A stretch of 64,000 nt of DNA from Gemmatimonadota bacterium (lineage in GTDB: Bacteria; Gemmatimonadota; Gemmatimonadetes; Gemmatimonadales; Gemmatimonadaceae), in the NCBI GenBank assembly GCA_028287305.1, contig JAQBPX010000032.1, positions 1 to 64,000 of the forward strand. Direction: 5' to 3'. Within the stretch, counting starts at the first letter, position 1, and the number at the start of each line of letters is the position of its first letter. This document shows positions 31,884 through 39,399 of the stretch, piece by piece. Made by a program: the position numbers and the translations under genes. The notes under the pieces were generated by a model that did no database searches, was not told the origin of the DNA, and saw only the letters and a list, made by a program, of their open reading frames with translations.

Positions 31884-33212
31884 ATGCAATTCACCCCGTC
31901 GTATCGCTGCATTCGAAGTTACCGCTGCGGCATTCGTGCCGCACTGTTGATCACCGCGGCGAGCTCCCTGGCGCCAGCCACAGTGGTTGCCGCTGGCCTG
32001 CCGGGCGTAGCCCGGCGCGCCCCGGCGCCGGACCTCGAACTGAAGAAGACGGTGGTGTCCGTGGCTCCGGACGGAACGATCACGTTCGCCATCAACATCA
32101 AGAACATCGGTAACGCCACGGCAACGGGTCCGACGACGCTCACGGAGACGCTTTCTCCCGGATATCCGGCCGGCACGACGTTCACCGGCACGTCGGGCGC
32201 GGGCGCCCTGGCATGCCCCTCATTTCCTGCCGCCTCCCCCATGACGTGCACGCTGGCCGCGAATGGCGGCAGCCTGGGCGCGGGACAGGGCTGGGCCGGA
32301 TGGACCATCAAGGTGAAGGTGCCGCCGTCAGGCGGGACGGTGACCAACTGCGCGAAGATCACCATGCCCTCGCAGGTCGTGGACGCCAATCCAGCCAACA
32401 ACCAGAGTTGCGTCACGGTCACCGTGCCGGGCTCCGGCGGTCCTGACCTGCAGCTGAAGAAGACGGTCGTGTCGGTGAGCGCCACCGGCATCGTCACCTA
32501 CGCGATCAACGTCAAGAACATCGGGAACGCGACGGCCAGTGGCCCGATGACCGTCACCGAAGCGCTGACGCCAGGCTTTCCCGCCGGGTCGGTGTTCAGC
32601 GGCATCTCCGGCGCCGGCACGTTGTCGTGCCCCAGCTTCCCCGCGGCCTCACCGATCACGTGCACGCTGCCGGCCAATGGCGGCAGCCTCGGTGCCGGAC
32701 AGGCGTGGAGCGGCTGGACGATCTCGGTGAAGGTGCCGCCGGCAGGTGGCTCGCTCGAGAACTGCGCCACCGTCTCGGTGGGTGTGGGAACCGCAGCGGA
32801 CGTCAACCTCGGCAACAACAAGGACTGCGTGAAGGTCATGGTGCCGGCGAGTGGATTCTCCTGTCCCACGACTCCCGCAGGGGTGGTGACGCAGGTCGCC
32901 ACGGCTGCCAGTCCGGGCAAGTGCTGGATGCCTGTTGGTACCAGCACCAAGACATACGCGCAGGTGAACTCGTACTGCTCGAGCCTCGGTGCCGGCTGGC
33001 GCATGGCGACGAAGACGGAGCTGCTGTCCCTCTACGCCTCCGGCCTGATGAACAACCCCAACTGGACCGGACTGAACCTCGACTGGATCGTCTCGTCCGA
33101 CGCTGGCGCACCTGGTACGCACGTGGCCGTGAACATTCATCCGCCGGGCGGCACCACCACCCCAGCCGTGGACACCACGCCGTTTGCCTACACCTGCGTG
33201 CACACGATCTGA
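31884..33212 (+). CDS. Secreted surface protein with two DUF11 repeats and a lectin-like C-domain
   Basis: The ATG at 31884 (GGGAGAA upstream) starts a 442-residue protein with a signal peptide. Two near-identical ~130-residue DUF11 modules follow: PDLELKKTVVSVAPDGTI and PDLQLKKTVVSVSATGIV, each ending in an NCA..N-NN-V motif. The last ~110 residues (GKCWMPVGTSTKTYAQVNSY, RMATKTELLSLYASG, FAYTCVHTI) resemble the C-type-lectin/adhesin domains that cap invasin-like proteins. The modular layout and signal peptide suggest a cell-surface adhesin or matrix protein. A strong stem-loop follows the stop. Confidence 0.85.
   Translation: MQFTPSYRCIRSYRCGIRAALLITAASSLAPATVVAAGLPGVARRAPAPDLELKKTVVSVAPDGTITFAINIKNIGNATATGPTTLTETLSPGYPAGTTFTGTSGAGALACPSFPAASPMTCTLAANGGSLGAGQGWAGWTIKVKVPPSGGTVTNCAKITMPSQVVDANPANNQSCVTVTVPGSGGPDLQLKKTVVSVSATGIVTYAINVKNIGNATASGPMTVTEALTPGFPAGSVFSGISGAGTLSCPSFPAASPITCTLPANGGSLGAGQAWSGWTISVKVPPAGGSLENCATVSVGVGTAADVNLGNNKDCVKVMVPASGFSCPTTPAGVVTQVATAASPGKCWMPVGTSTKTYAQVNSYCSSLGAGWRMATKTELLSLYASGLMNNPNWTGLNLDWIVSSDAGAPGTHVAVNIHPPGGTTTPAVDTTPFAYTCVHTI
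32034..32830 (+). repeat. Internal ~410-base duplication (DUF11 modules)
   Basis: The DNA coding for module one (from about 32034) and module two (from about 32446) aligns codon by codon, including NIKNIGNATATGP against NVKNIGNATASGP and GSLGAGQGWAGWTI against GSLGAGQAWSGWTI. This is an in-gene duplication that could recombine. Confidence 0.8.
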
Positions 33213-33217
33213 ATACG

Positions 33218-33252
33218 AGCCGGCCACCGTGGAACCTTCACGGTGGCCGGCT
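33218..33252 (+). terminator. Stem-loop after the DUF11 gene
   Basis: AGCCGGCCACCGTG (33218-33231) pairs perfectly with CACGGTGGCCGGCT (33239-33252) across a 7-base loop, six bases after the stop codon. The 14-pair GC-rich stem has no clear run of T after it, so it is a terminator or a 3'-end stabiliser. Confidence 0.65.
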
Positions 33253-33566
33253 TGGTGCAGGTGCACGTCTTCAGTTCACCTTGCCGTACCAGTCAGGGTG
33301 CCGGCTCGGGTGTCTCGACGGTGATTGAAGCCGGCGATGATCGAAGAACGCCTGACACGATAATCGTGTCCGTCAACCGACCAGCTCTCGCGTGGGCCGC
33401 GACTCGTGCTTCGGGAAGAAAAGTCGGTCACCGTTCCTTCCACGGTCGTGAAGCGATGAGTGCGAAGAGCGTCGACCAGTCGCTGGTGGTTCGATCGCGC
33501 GTTTCCGTATGAGATGGTGCATCCGGGCCTCCTTGCAAGAGTGGCACGGCAACGATGGAGCAGGCC
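33253..33566. other. Gene-free stretch between DUF11 and VOC genes
   Basis: About 314 bases without a convincing gene. Short open frames on both strands show no family resemblance and no ribosome-binding site. Apart from the stem-loop at its left edge I see no repeat, promoter or RNA structure. Confidence 0.5.
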
Positions 33567-33971
33567 TCAGGCATCCTTGTTCTTGTCGTCCCACGCCATC
33601 GGCTGCCAGAGCTCGACCTTGTTTCCCTCGGGGTCCACGATCCAGGCAAACTTGCCATTCTCGGCGGAGTCGGGACCCTGGATGACTTCGACGCCGCCCG
33701 CGCGCAGCTGCTCCAGCATCTCGTCGAGGTTGTCGACCCGGTAGTTGATCATGAACGACGAATTGCTCGGGCTGAACCACTTGCTGTCCTTGCCCGCGAC
33801 CGTCCATACGGTGAGGCCGTTGTCGTTGGCCGTATCGCCGGGCCATCGGAGGATCGCACCGCCCCAGTCTTCCAGCGGCATTCCAAGGTGCTTCTGGTAC
33901 CACGCGGCCAGCGCCTTGTTGTCGCTCGTGCTCTTGAAGAATACGCCGCCGATTCCCGTAACCTTTGCCAT
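33567..33971 (-). CDS. VOC (glyoxalase-like) family protein
   Basis: The ATG at 33971 gives 134 residues with VTGIGGVFFKSTSDNKALAA, WYQKHLGMPLEDWGGA, INYRVDNLDEMLEQLRAGG and FAWIVDPEGNKVELWQP, a full two-module VOC domain. The last motif supplies the metal-binding Glu. The usual N-terminal histidine is replaced (GIGGVFF), so metal binding may be incomplete. It follows a small membrane-protein gene by 38 bases. Confidence 0.88.
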   Translation of the reverse strand: MAKVTGIGGVFFKSTSDNKALAAWYQKHLGMPLEDWGGAILRWPGDTANDNGLTVWTVAGKDSKWFSPSNSSFMINYRVDNLDEMLEQLRAGGVEVIQGPDSAENGKFAWIVDPEGNKVELWQPMAWDDKNKDA

Positions 33972-34009
33972 CGGGTTGCTCCCATTGTTCGGCGCGCGTG
34001 CGCCCCAGT

Positions 34010-34570
34010 TCACCTCGGCCACAGCCAGCCGAACGTCGCGGCGGTGACCAGCGCGAAGATAACTCCGTCGAGCGAGTACGTAACGGTGAATCGCGTACCC
34101 TTGCCCCACCAGATCCAGTTTTGCCAGTGCGCGACCACGTAACAGCAGAACGCCACGGTGCCGCTCAGGCGGAAGATCTCCGCGAAGGGCGTGCCGGCCG
34201 GACGAGTGCTGCCCGTGACGTAGGCAACGAGTACCGCGACAAGGATCGTGTACACGAACCACAGGCCGAACATCCTGCCCATGTTCATGTCGCCGTTCGG
34301 CAGGATCGTCATGCTGCCCACGGCGCCCTGCCGCATCTTCTCCTCGAACGCCGGCGACTTCATCTCGTTCACGTCATTCGAGAAGGGGAAGCGATAGTCG
34401 CCCGGCGGCGCGTTCAGCGTGCGCAGCGTCTCCATGACCTTCGCCTCGTCCGGGACCATCGCCATGTCGCTCTTGTGCCAGCCGAGCAGGGCGTGAATGA
34501 GGGTGAGGGCGATGAAGATGAACACCGCGGAAACGATGATGGGCATCCACAGTGCGGCGATTCCAACCAT
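34010..34570 (-). CDS. Membrane protein, 186 aa, unknown family
   Basis: A strong GGAGG precedes the ATG at 34570. The protein has one N-terminal helix (MPIIVSAVFIFIALTLIHAL), a ~65-residue soluble stretch (PDEAKVMETLRTLNAPPGDY, FEEKMRQGAVGSM), and then about three helices to the end. It is conserved-looking but I cannot name a family. It lies between a small membrane-protein gene upstream (73 bases) and the VOC gene downstream. Confidence 0.75.
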   Translation of the reverse strand: MVGIAALWMPIIVSAVFIFIALTLIHALLGWHKSDMAMVPDEAKVMETLRTLNAPPGDYRFPFSNDVNEMKSPAFEEKMRQGAVGSMTILPNGDMNMGRMFGLWFVYTILVAVLVAYVTGSTRPAGTPFAEIFRLSGTVAFCCYVVAHWQNWIWWGKGTRFTVTYSLDGVIFALVTAATFGWLWPR

Positions 34571-34643
34571 GACTGCCTCCAGGAGGGATGGGGAAGCATG
34601 GCACCTGCGACCGCAAACCTCCATGAGGCAAGTGGGTCGCCGG

Positions 34644-34931
34644 TCAGCCCTCGCGATTCGAAAGCCAGCGTCCGAACGCCCTCGCCAGGAGTCCCGCGAT
34701 GCCGACCATGGCACCGTAGATGGCGGCGATGAGCGCAAAGGGAGCGAGGTCGCTGAACTCGATGCCCTGCGTCGCCCATGCTGCGCCAAAAAGCGCGATC
34801 GGCAGGCCCGCGCCGATCGCGCTGCAGAGCACAATGTGCCATCGGGGGCGCCCTGGGCGGCGAAGGGCAATGGCGTACCCGACGAAGGGGCCGGCACCAA
34901 CGCACAGGAGCGTCACGCTCTCTATCGCCAT
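34644..34931 (-). CDS. Small three-helix membrane protein, 95 aa
   Basis: The product (start ATG 34931) has three hydrophobic segments: MAIESVTLLCVGAGPFVGYA, WHIVLCSAIGAGLPIALFGA and LAPFALIAAIYGAMVGIAGL. A short basic tail ends SNREG. I recognise no family. It follows the EthD gene by 3 bases and is probably part of the same transcript. Confidence 0.68.
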   Translation of the reverse strand: MAIESVTLLCVGAGPFVGYAIALRRPGRPRWHIVLCSAIGAGLPIALFGAAWATQGIEFSDLAPFALIAAIYGAMVGIAGLLARAFGRWLSNREG

Positions 34932-34934
34932 TCG

Positions 34935-35249
34935 CTAAACCTCGCTCTCCTCGAACAGGTACATCTGCAGGTCGTCATTGTCAGGCGCGAGGATGCGCCG
35001 GTCGGCTGCGCACGCCTGGCCTTCCGGCGTCGCGAATGCCTGGCGAAGGCTTGCGAGGTCATCGAAGTAGAGCGTCCCGATCAGGTACGGCTCTGGGTCA
35101 CCCGCGGGCGTGAGAATCGGCCGCTGGCTGACCTCATACTTCCGCAGGCCGGGCAGCTTCTTCGCGAGCGGAACGTGCACCTCGTAGTAATGCGCGTCGA
35201 ACGCCTCGGGATCCTTCGGCGTTCGATAGATGACGACCATGCGGGCCAC
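34935..35249 (-). CDS. EthD-family protein
   Basis: The 104-residue product starts with GTG at 35249 and reads MARMVVIYRTPKDPEAFDAH, then YYEVHVPLAKKLPGLRKYEV, as in EthD, a ferredoxin-like-fold domain linked to ether breakdown and some polyketide tailoring. The conserved His in YEVHVPLA is present. It stands alone upstream of small membrane-protein genes, so no pathway can be assigned. Confidence 0.88.
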   Translation of the reverse strand: MARMVVIYRTPKDPEAFDAHYYEVHVPLAKKLPGLRKYEVSQRPILTPAGDPEPYLIGTLYFDDLASLRQAFATPEGQACAADRRILAPDNDDLQMYLFEESEV

Positions 35250-35322
35250 GCGATCTCCTTATTGACTGGTGTGAAAGTAGTGCGACGATCGATTAGCTGA
35301 GCCTTGAGCAACCAGCCCGCAC

Positions 35323-35874
35323 CTACCCCCTCGGCACATACCGCATCGCCACCGCTCCTGAACCGTACTCGATCCGGTCCACGAGCTTCAGGTCGACCAG
35401 CTTCGACAGCCCCGCGAACAGCGTCGGACCATGGCCGACGATCCGGGGATGCACCACGAACTCGTACTCGTCGATCAGCCCCAGCTCAGCCAGCGCCAGC
35501 GGCAGGGTCAGGCCGCCGGTGAACAGCCCCTCGCCTGGCTCCTCCTTCAGCTTCTGAACCTCGTCACCCAGGTCGCCTCGCACGAGCTCCGCATTCCAGT
35601 CGACGCGGTCCAGCGTGCTGGACACAACGTACTTCTTCTTCGCGTCGATCGTGCGGGCGAACGGTTCCATCCATTCCGGCCTCGATCCCGGTGGCGCCGG
35701 ATGCCGCCAGCCAGCCTCCATCATCTGGTATGTCACCCGGCCGAAGAGCAGGGCATCGGCGCGCCGGATGCTCTCGGCCGCGCGCCGGTGCAGCTCCTCG
35801 TCCGGGATCATCGCCCGATGATCGCAGCAACCGTCGAGCGTGACGTTGATGGAATAGCGAAGTGGTCGGGTCAC
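35323..35874 (-). CDS. Dihydrofolate reductase-like family protein (copy 2)
   Basis: The GTG at 35874 gives 183 residues: LRYSINVTLDGCCDHRAMIP, ADALLFGRVTYQMMEAGW, GLFTGGLTLPLALAELGLID and EYEFVVHPRIVGHGPTLFA. This is the RibD C-terminal / DHFR-like fold, with TGG as the cofactor loop. The start overlaps the stop of the next DHFR-like gene as GTGA, so two paralogues are coupled. They might act as a heterodimer, since the family forms dimers, but that is inference. Confidence 0.9.
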   Translation of the reverse strand: MTRPLRYSINVTLDGCCDHRAMIPDEELHRRAAESIRRADALLFGRVTYQMMEAGWRHPAPPGSRPEWMEPFARTIDAKKKYVVSSTLDRVDWNAELVRGDLGDEVQKLKEEPGEGLFTGGLTLPLALAELGLIDEYEFVVHPRIVGHGPTLFAGLSKLVDLKLVDRIEYGSGAVAMRYVPRG

Positions 35875-36473
35875 GGCTGCGTCCTCCGCACCGGATACCG
35901 CAGGTGCGTGACGCCGACGCCCTGAATCACCGCCGGGTTGCCGAGGACCGACGGCGTGCCGGCGAGACGATCGAACAACCGCACGCCGGAGCCGAGCAGC
36001 ACCGATGCGACATCGATGCTCATCTCGTCGAGGAGGCCGGCGTTGAGCAGCTGCTGGATGGTGTCGGCGCCGTGCACCCCGACTGACTTGTCGCCCGCCG
36101 CCGCCTTCGCCTGCTTCACGGCGCTCTCGAGGCCGTCGGTCACGAAGTGAACCGTCGAGCCGGGGCGCGGCCAGCCATCGGGAACAGAGTGCGTCACCAC
36201 GAACGCAGGACCCCACGCATGATTTCCCCCCCAGCCTTCGGCGACCTCGAAGGTTCGCCGCCCGGTGAGCACCGCCCCGAGCTCGAACCAGAGTGCGCGC
36301 AGGTGCTCGGCGCTCGGTTCGGACACCCTGAAGGTCATGGGGTCCGACCCTCCCGTGTCGAACTGGACGTCGCCCGAGTTCATGTACCAGTCGAACACGA
36401 CGCCGACGCCATCGTGGTCGTCGGCGACGTATCCGTCGAGTGACATGGTCATGATCGCTACCAGCTTCGACAT
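35871..36473 (-). CDS. Dihydrofolate reductase-like family protein (copy 3)
   Basis: The 200-residue product starts at the ATG at 36473: MSKLVAIMTMSLDGYVADDH, TGRRTFEVAEGWGG, VHGADTIQQLLNAGLLDEMS and IDVASVLLGSGVRLFDRL. It is a RibD C-terminal-type reductase fold. It is coupled to copy 2 by GTGA and divergent from the LuxR-type regulator gene (83 bases between), which may control it. Confidence 0.9.
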   Translation of the reverse strand: MSKLVAIMTMSLDGYVADDHDGVGVVFDWYMNSGDVQFDTGGSDPMTFRVSEPSAEHLRALWFELGAVLTGRRTFEVAEGWGGNHAWGPAFVVTHSVPDGWPRPGSTVHFVTDGLESAVKQAKAAAGDKSVGVHGADTIQQLLNAGLLDEMSIDVASVLLGSGVRLFDRLAGTPSVLGNPAVIQGVGVTHLRYPVRRTQP

Positions 36474-36556
36474 GGTCGTCGTCGGTTCGAGTGGTCAGTG
36501 CGGAGCGCCGCGCTACAAATCTGGCGACGACTGCAAGCGTTCGTATATTGGCGCCG

Positions 36557-37369
36557 ATGACCGCCACTACAATCCTCGGAGGCGCGCCCAGGATGCTCGA
36601 CGCCGGGCTCCAGGATCGCGTGCACACGCTCTGGGACGAGCTGGCCGCGTTCGAGGCTTCGCAGGGTGAGGAGGCGCTGCTCCACCTGTTGCGCACCGTC
36701 GCCGGGATGGTGCGCGCCGAGAACGCCTACTGGTTCGGTGCCGTCCGTCTTGCGGACGCCGATCACGATCCGCTGCTCGGATGGCGGCCCGGCGGCATTC
36801 GATACCTGGCACCGCTGCCGGACGACACGAGCTTCACCCGCGAGCGCCTGAAGTCCATCGAGCGCGGCGCGGTCGACGAGTCCACGGTTGCGCAGGCGCG
36901 GCTGGCGGGAACCTACCGCGCGAACCGCCTCTGCGACCTCGTCCCGGCCGACTGGTTCGAGAGCGCGACCTACCAGGGCTACCTGGGACGCGGCGTGCAC
37001 GACTCCCTTTCCGTGGGAGCGCCCGTCACCCCGATGGTCGAGTCATACTATGGATTCCTCCGGATGCGGGCGGACGATCCATTCACGCAAGCCGACCGCG
37101 ACGTCGCCCTCTACGCGATGCGCGGGCTCACCTGGTTTCATCGTCAGGTGCTCCTGTCGCACGGACTGCTCGTGGCCCGGGCGCCGTTGACGCCGCTCGA
37201 GCGTCGCGTGCTCGCGCTCCTGCTCACCGATCAGTCGGAGAAGGGGATAGCGACCGCGCTCGAGGTGTCGCCGTCCAGCCTTCATACGTACGTGCGCGAC
37301 CTCGCGCGGAAGTTCGGCGTGAGCGGTCGGAAGGGACTCGTCGGCCTCTGGCTGGGCCGCCAGCGCTGA
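36557..37369 (+). CDS. LuxR-type transcriptional regulator
   Basis: The ATG at 36557 gives 270 residues. The N-terminal ~200 form an unassigned sensor-like domain (ALLHLLRTVAGMVRAENAYW, SYYGFLRMRADDPFTQADRD). The C-terminus has the LuxR helix-turn-helix: LTPLERRVLALLLTDQSEKG, IATALEVSPSSLHTYVRDLA and RKFGVSGRKGLV. TATATT (36544-36549) lies seven bases before the ATG, so the transcript may be leaderless. A hairpin covers the stop. The divergent partners are the coupled DHFR-like genes, plausible targets. Confidence 0.88.
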   Translation: MTATTILGGAPRMLDAGLQDRVHTLWDELAAFEASQGEEALLHLLRTVAGMVRAENAYWFGAVRLADADHDPLLGWRPGGIRYLAPLPDDTSFTRERLKSIERGAVDESTVAQARLAGTYRANRLCDLVPADWFESATYQGYLGRGVHDSLSVGAPVTPMVESYYGFLRMRADDPFTQADRDVALYAMRGLTWFHRQVLLSHGLLVARAPLTPLERRVLALLLTDQSEKGIATALEVSPSSLHTYVRDLARKFGVSGRKGLVGLWLGRQR

Positions 37370-37380
37370 CCGCTGGCGGC
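37356..37380 (+). terminator. Hairpin over the LuxR gene stop codon
   Basis: GCCGCCAGCG (37356-37365) pairs perfectly with CGCTGGCGGC (37371-37380) around a 5-base loop that contains most of the TGA stop. No T-run follows, so it may be a terminator helped by another factor, or a 3'-end structure. Confidence 0.5.
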
Positions 37381-37510
37381 ACCCTCCCTGATTGTGGAGG
37401 ATGTGCTCGCTTCGCGTAAACATTATGATCGCCGCTTCGTTGCCGCCGGCCCGCTGAGGCCGATGGCACTCCCATATGGAATGGGCCCATCCCGAGGAGA
37501 GGAACAGGCG

Positions 37511-39262
37511 ATGAACAATCGATCGGCGCGACGCAGCGCAGCGGTGCTGGCGATCCTGGCGGCCGGAATGCTTGGATGTGAGTCGGCTCCCACCACCCCG
37601 ACGCGGATGGCCACCTCGTCCGCCTCGCCCAGTCTCGACCTCATCTCACAGACCTACACGAGCGGCAGCCAGGTCATGACATGGGACGCGATCCCTGAGC
37701 CCAACCAGCCGCCGAACTTCGCCGCGGCGTACTGCACCAACACCCCGCATGTCGGCCGCGATGCCAACTGGCAGAACCCCCATAACGCCTTCGTGATCGG
37801 CGGTCATCCCTGGGCCAACGACTTCTTCGCCGCGCCCTGGATCAACGCCTGGAGCAACCTCTCATCGTCCGGGTCCGGCAACCATGTGTCGCCGTACTAC
37901 AACTGGACCCGCTACCAGACGCAGGTGTCCGGCAACGGCACGTTCGTCATCAAGCTGCTGGCCGACAACTGCTCCTGGGTCTACCTCGACGGCACGCTGG
38001 TCGGCGTGCAGGCGGATGACCACAGCCATGTGTCGCAGGGGTTCGGCCTCACGCTGAACGGCACGCACACGCTCGAGTTCATCATCTTCGACGGAGGCGG
38101 CGCAGCCGGCGGCAAGTTCAGCCTGTCGACGACCTCCAACCCGCCACCGCCGCTGAACGATGACCTCGACAACGACGGTCACGCCAACGCGCAGGACGCC
38201 TTCCCCCTCGATCCAACCGAGTGGGTCGATACCGACCACGATGGCGTCGGGGACAACAAGGACAAGTTCCCCACCGATCCGGCCGAGTCGGTGGACACCG
38301 ACGGTGATGGCGTGGGCGACAACAGCGACGCCTACCCGAACGACCCCACGCGAACGGTGGCAGACAACACGCCCCCGGTGATCACGTCGAGCGTGGTCGG
38401 CACCGTGGGCGCGAACGGCTGGTACACCTCCAGCGTCGGGCTCTCGTGGACGGTGGTGGACAACGAGTCCCCGGCGACGAAGTCGGGATGCGACGCCATG
38501 ACGCTCACGTCCAACCAGTCCGAAACGAGCTACACCTGCTCGGCGACATCCCAGGGAGGAATGGCCTCCGGCAGCGCGAGCGTCAGGATCGACCAGTCGC
38601 GGCCCACGGTCACGGGCGCAGTGACGTCCGGAACGCTGGGCAACAACGGCTGGTACGTGAGCGACGTCGGCATCACATGGACTGTGTCGGCCGCTGGACC
38701 GTCCGGCCAGGTCATGTCCCCCGCGTGCAGCAACACGGCGCTCTCGGCAGACTCGCCGAACAGCACGTTCACGTGCTCGGCGACGAGCGGAGCGGGGCTG
38801 TCGTCCGCTCCTGCATCGCTGTCGGTGAAGCGCGACGCCACGAAGCCGGTGGTGACATACGCCGTGTCGAACGGTGGCAGCTACACCGTGGACCAGGTGG
38901 TGAGCGTGACCTGCTCGGCCAGCGACAACCTGTCGGGCGTGCAGTCGTCCACCTGCGCGAACGTGTCGGGCGATGCCTACACCTTCGCGCTGGGCACCAC
39001 GACCTACTCGGCGACCGCCGTCGACAAGGCGGGGAACTCCAGCCTCACGGCGACCACCAGCATCAACGTGACGGCGACGACAGGTAGCGTGTGCGCCCTC
39101 GTCGAGCGATGGGTATCGAACAAGGGCGTGGCGAACTCGCTCTGCGTGAAGCTCTCGAAGTCGAACTACGAGCCATTCCGCAATGAGGTGCAGGCGCAGA
39201 GCGGCAAGTGGATCGCGGCTGACCGGGCTGCGATCCTGCTTGGGCTGGTGAAGGGCCTGTAG
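37511..39262 (+). CDS. Large lipoprotein with thrombospondin type-3 calcium repeats
   Basis: The start is the ATG at 37511, and a lipobox follows (LAAGMLGC, Cys at 23). Residues ~40-205 form an unassigned beta-rich domain with YCTNTPHVGRDANW. Residues ~215-275 hold three calcium-type acidic repeats (DDLDNDGHANAQDAFPLDP, DTDHDGVGDNKDKFP, DTDGDGVGDNSDAYP). The remainder is Ig-like strands with paired cysteines. The protein should be anchored to an outer membrane or surface and bind calcium. A C-terminal ~65-residue helical segment (CALVERWVSNKGVANSLCVK) occurs in other secreted proteins. The function is unknown. Confidence 0.85.
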   Translation: MNNRSARRSAAVLAILAAGMLGCESAPTTPTRMATSSASPSLDLISQTYTSGSQVMTWDAIPEPNQPPNFAAAYCTNTPHVGRDANWQNPHNAFVIGGHPWANDFFAAPWINAWSNLSSSGSGNHVSPYYNWTRYQTQVSGNGTFVIKLLADNCSWVYLDGTLVGVQADDHSHVSQGFGLTLNGTHTLEFIIFDGGGAAGGKFSLSTTSNPPPPLNDDLDNDGHANAQDAFPLDPTEWVDTDHDGVGDNKDKFPTDPAESVDTDGDGVGDNSDAYPNDPTRTVADNTPPVITSSVVGTVGANGWYTSSVGLSWTVVDNESPATKSGCDAMTLTSNQSETSYTCSATSQGGMASGSASVRIDQSRPTVTGAVTSGTLGNNGWYVSDVGITWTVSAAGPSGQVMSPACSNTALSADSPNSTFTCSATSGAGLSSAPASLSVKRDATKPVVTYAVSNGGSYTVDQVVSVTCSASDNLSGVQSSTCANVSGDAYTFALGTTTYSATAVDKAGNSSLTATTSINVTATTGSVCALVERWVSNKGVANSLCVKLSKSNYEPFRNEVQAQSGKWIAADRAAILLGLVKGL

Positions 39263-39290
39263 CCATCGAGCGTGGCAGTGGCAGGAAGGA

Positions 39291-39323
39291 AGGAGCGGCG
39301 CCCCGGTCGGGCGCCGCTCCTTT
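39291..39323 (+). terminator. Rho-independent terminator of the TSP3 lipoprotein gene
   Basis: A 13-pair stem (AGGAGCGGCGCCC at 39291-39303 with GGGCGCCGCTCCT at 39309-39321) closes a 5-base loop and is followed by TTTCG. It is the clearest conventional terminator on the plus strand here besides the one at 56811. Confidence 0.85.
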
Positions 39324-39399
39324 CGCGTTGCAGGCTGGCCTCGCTCACGATTGAGCCATACATTAGCGCGCGACGATCCCTCCCCCCGCGCCGGGCCTG

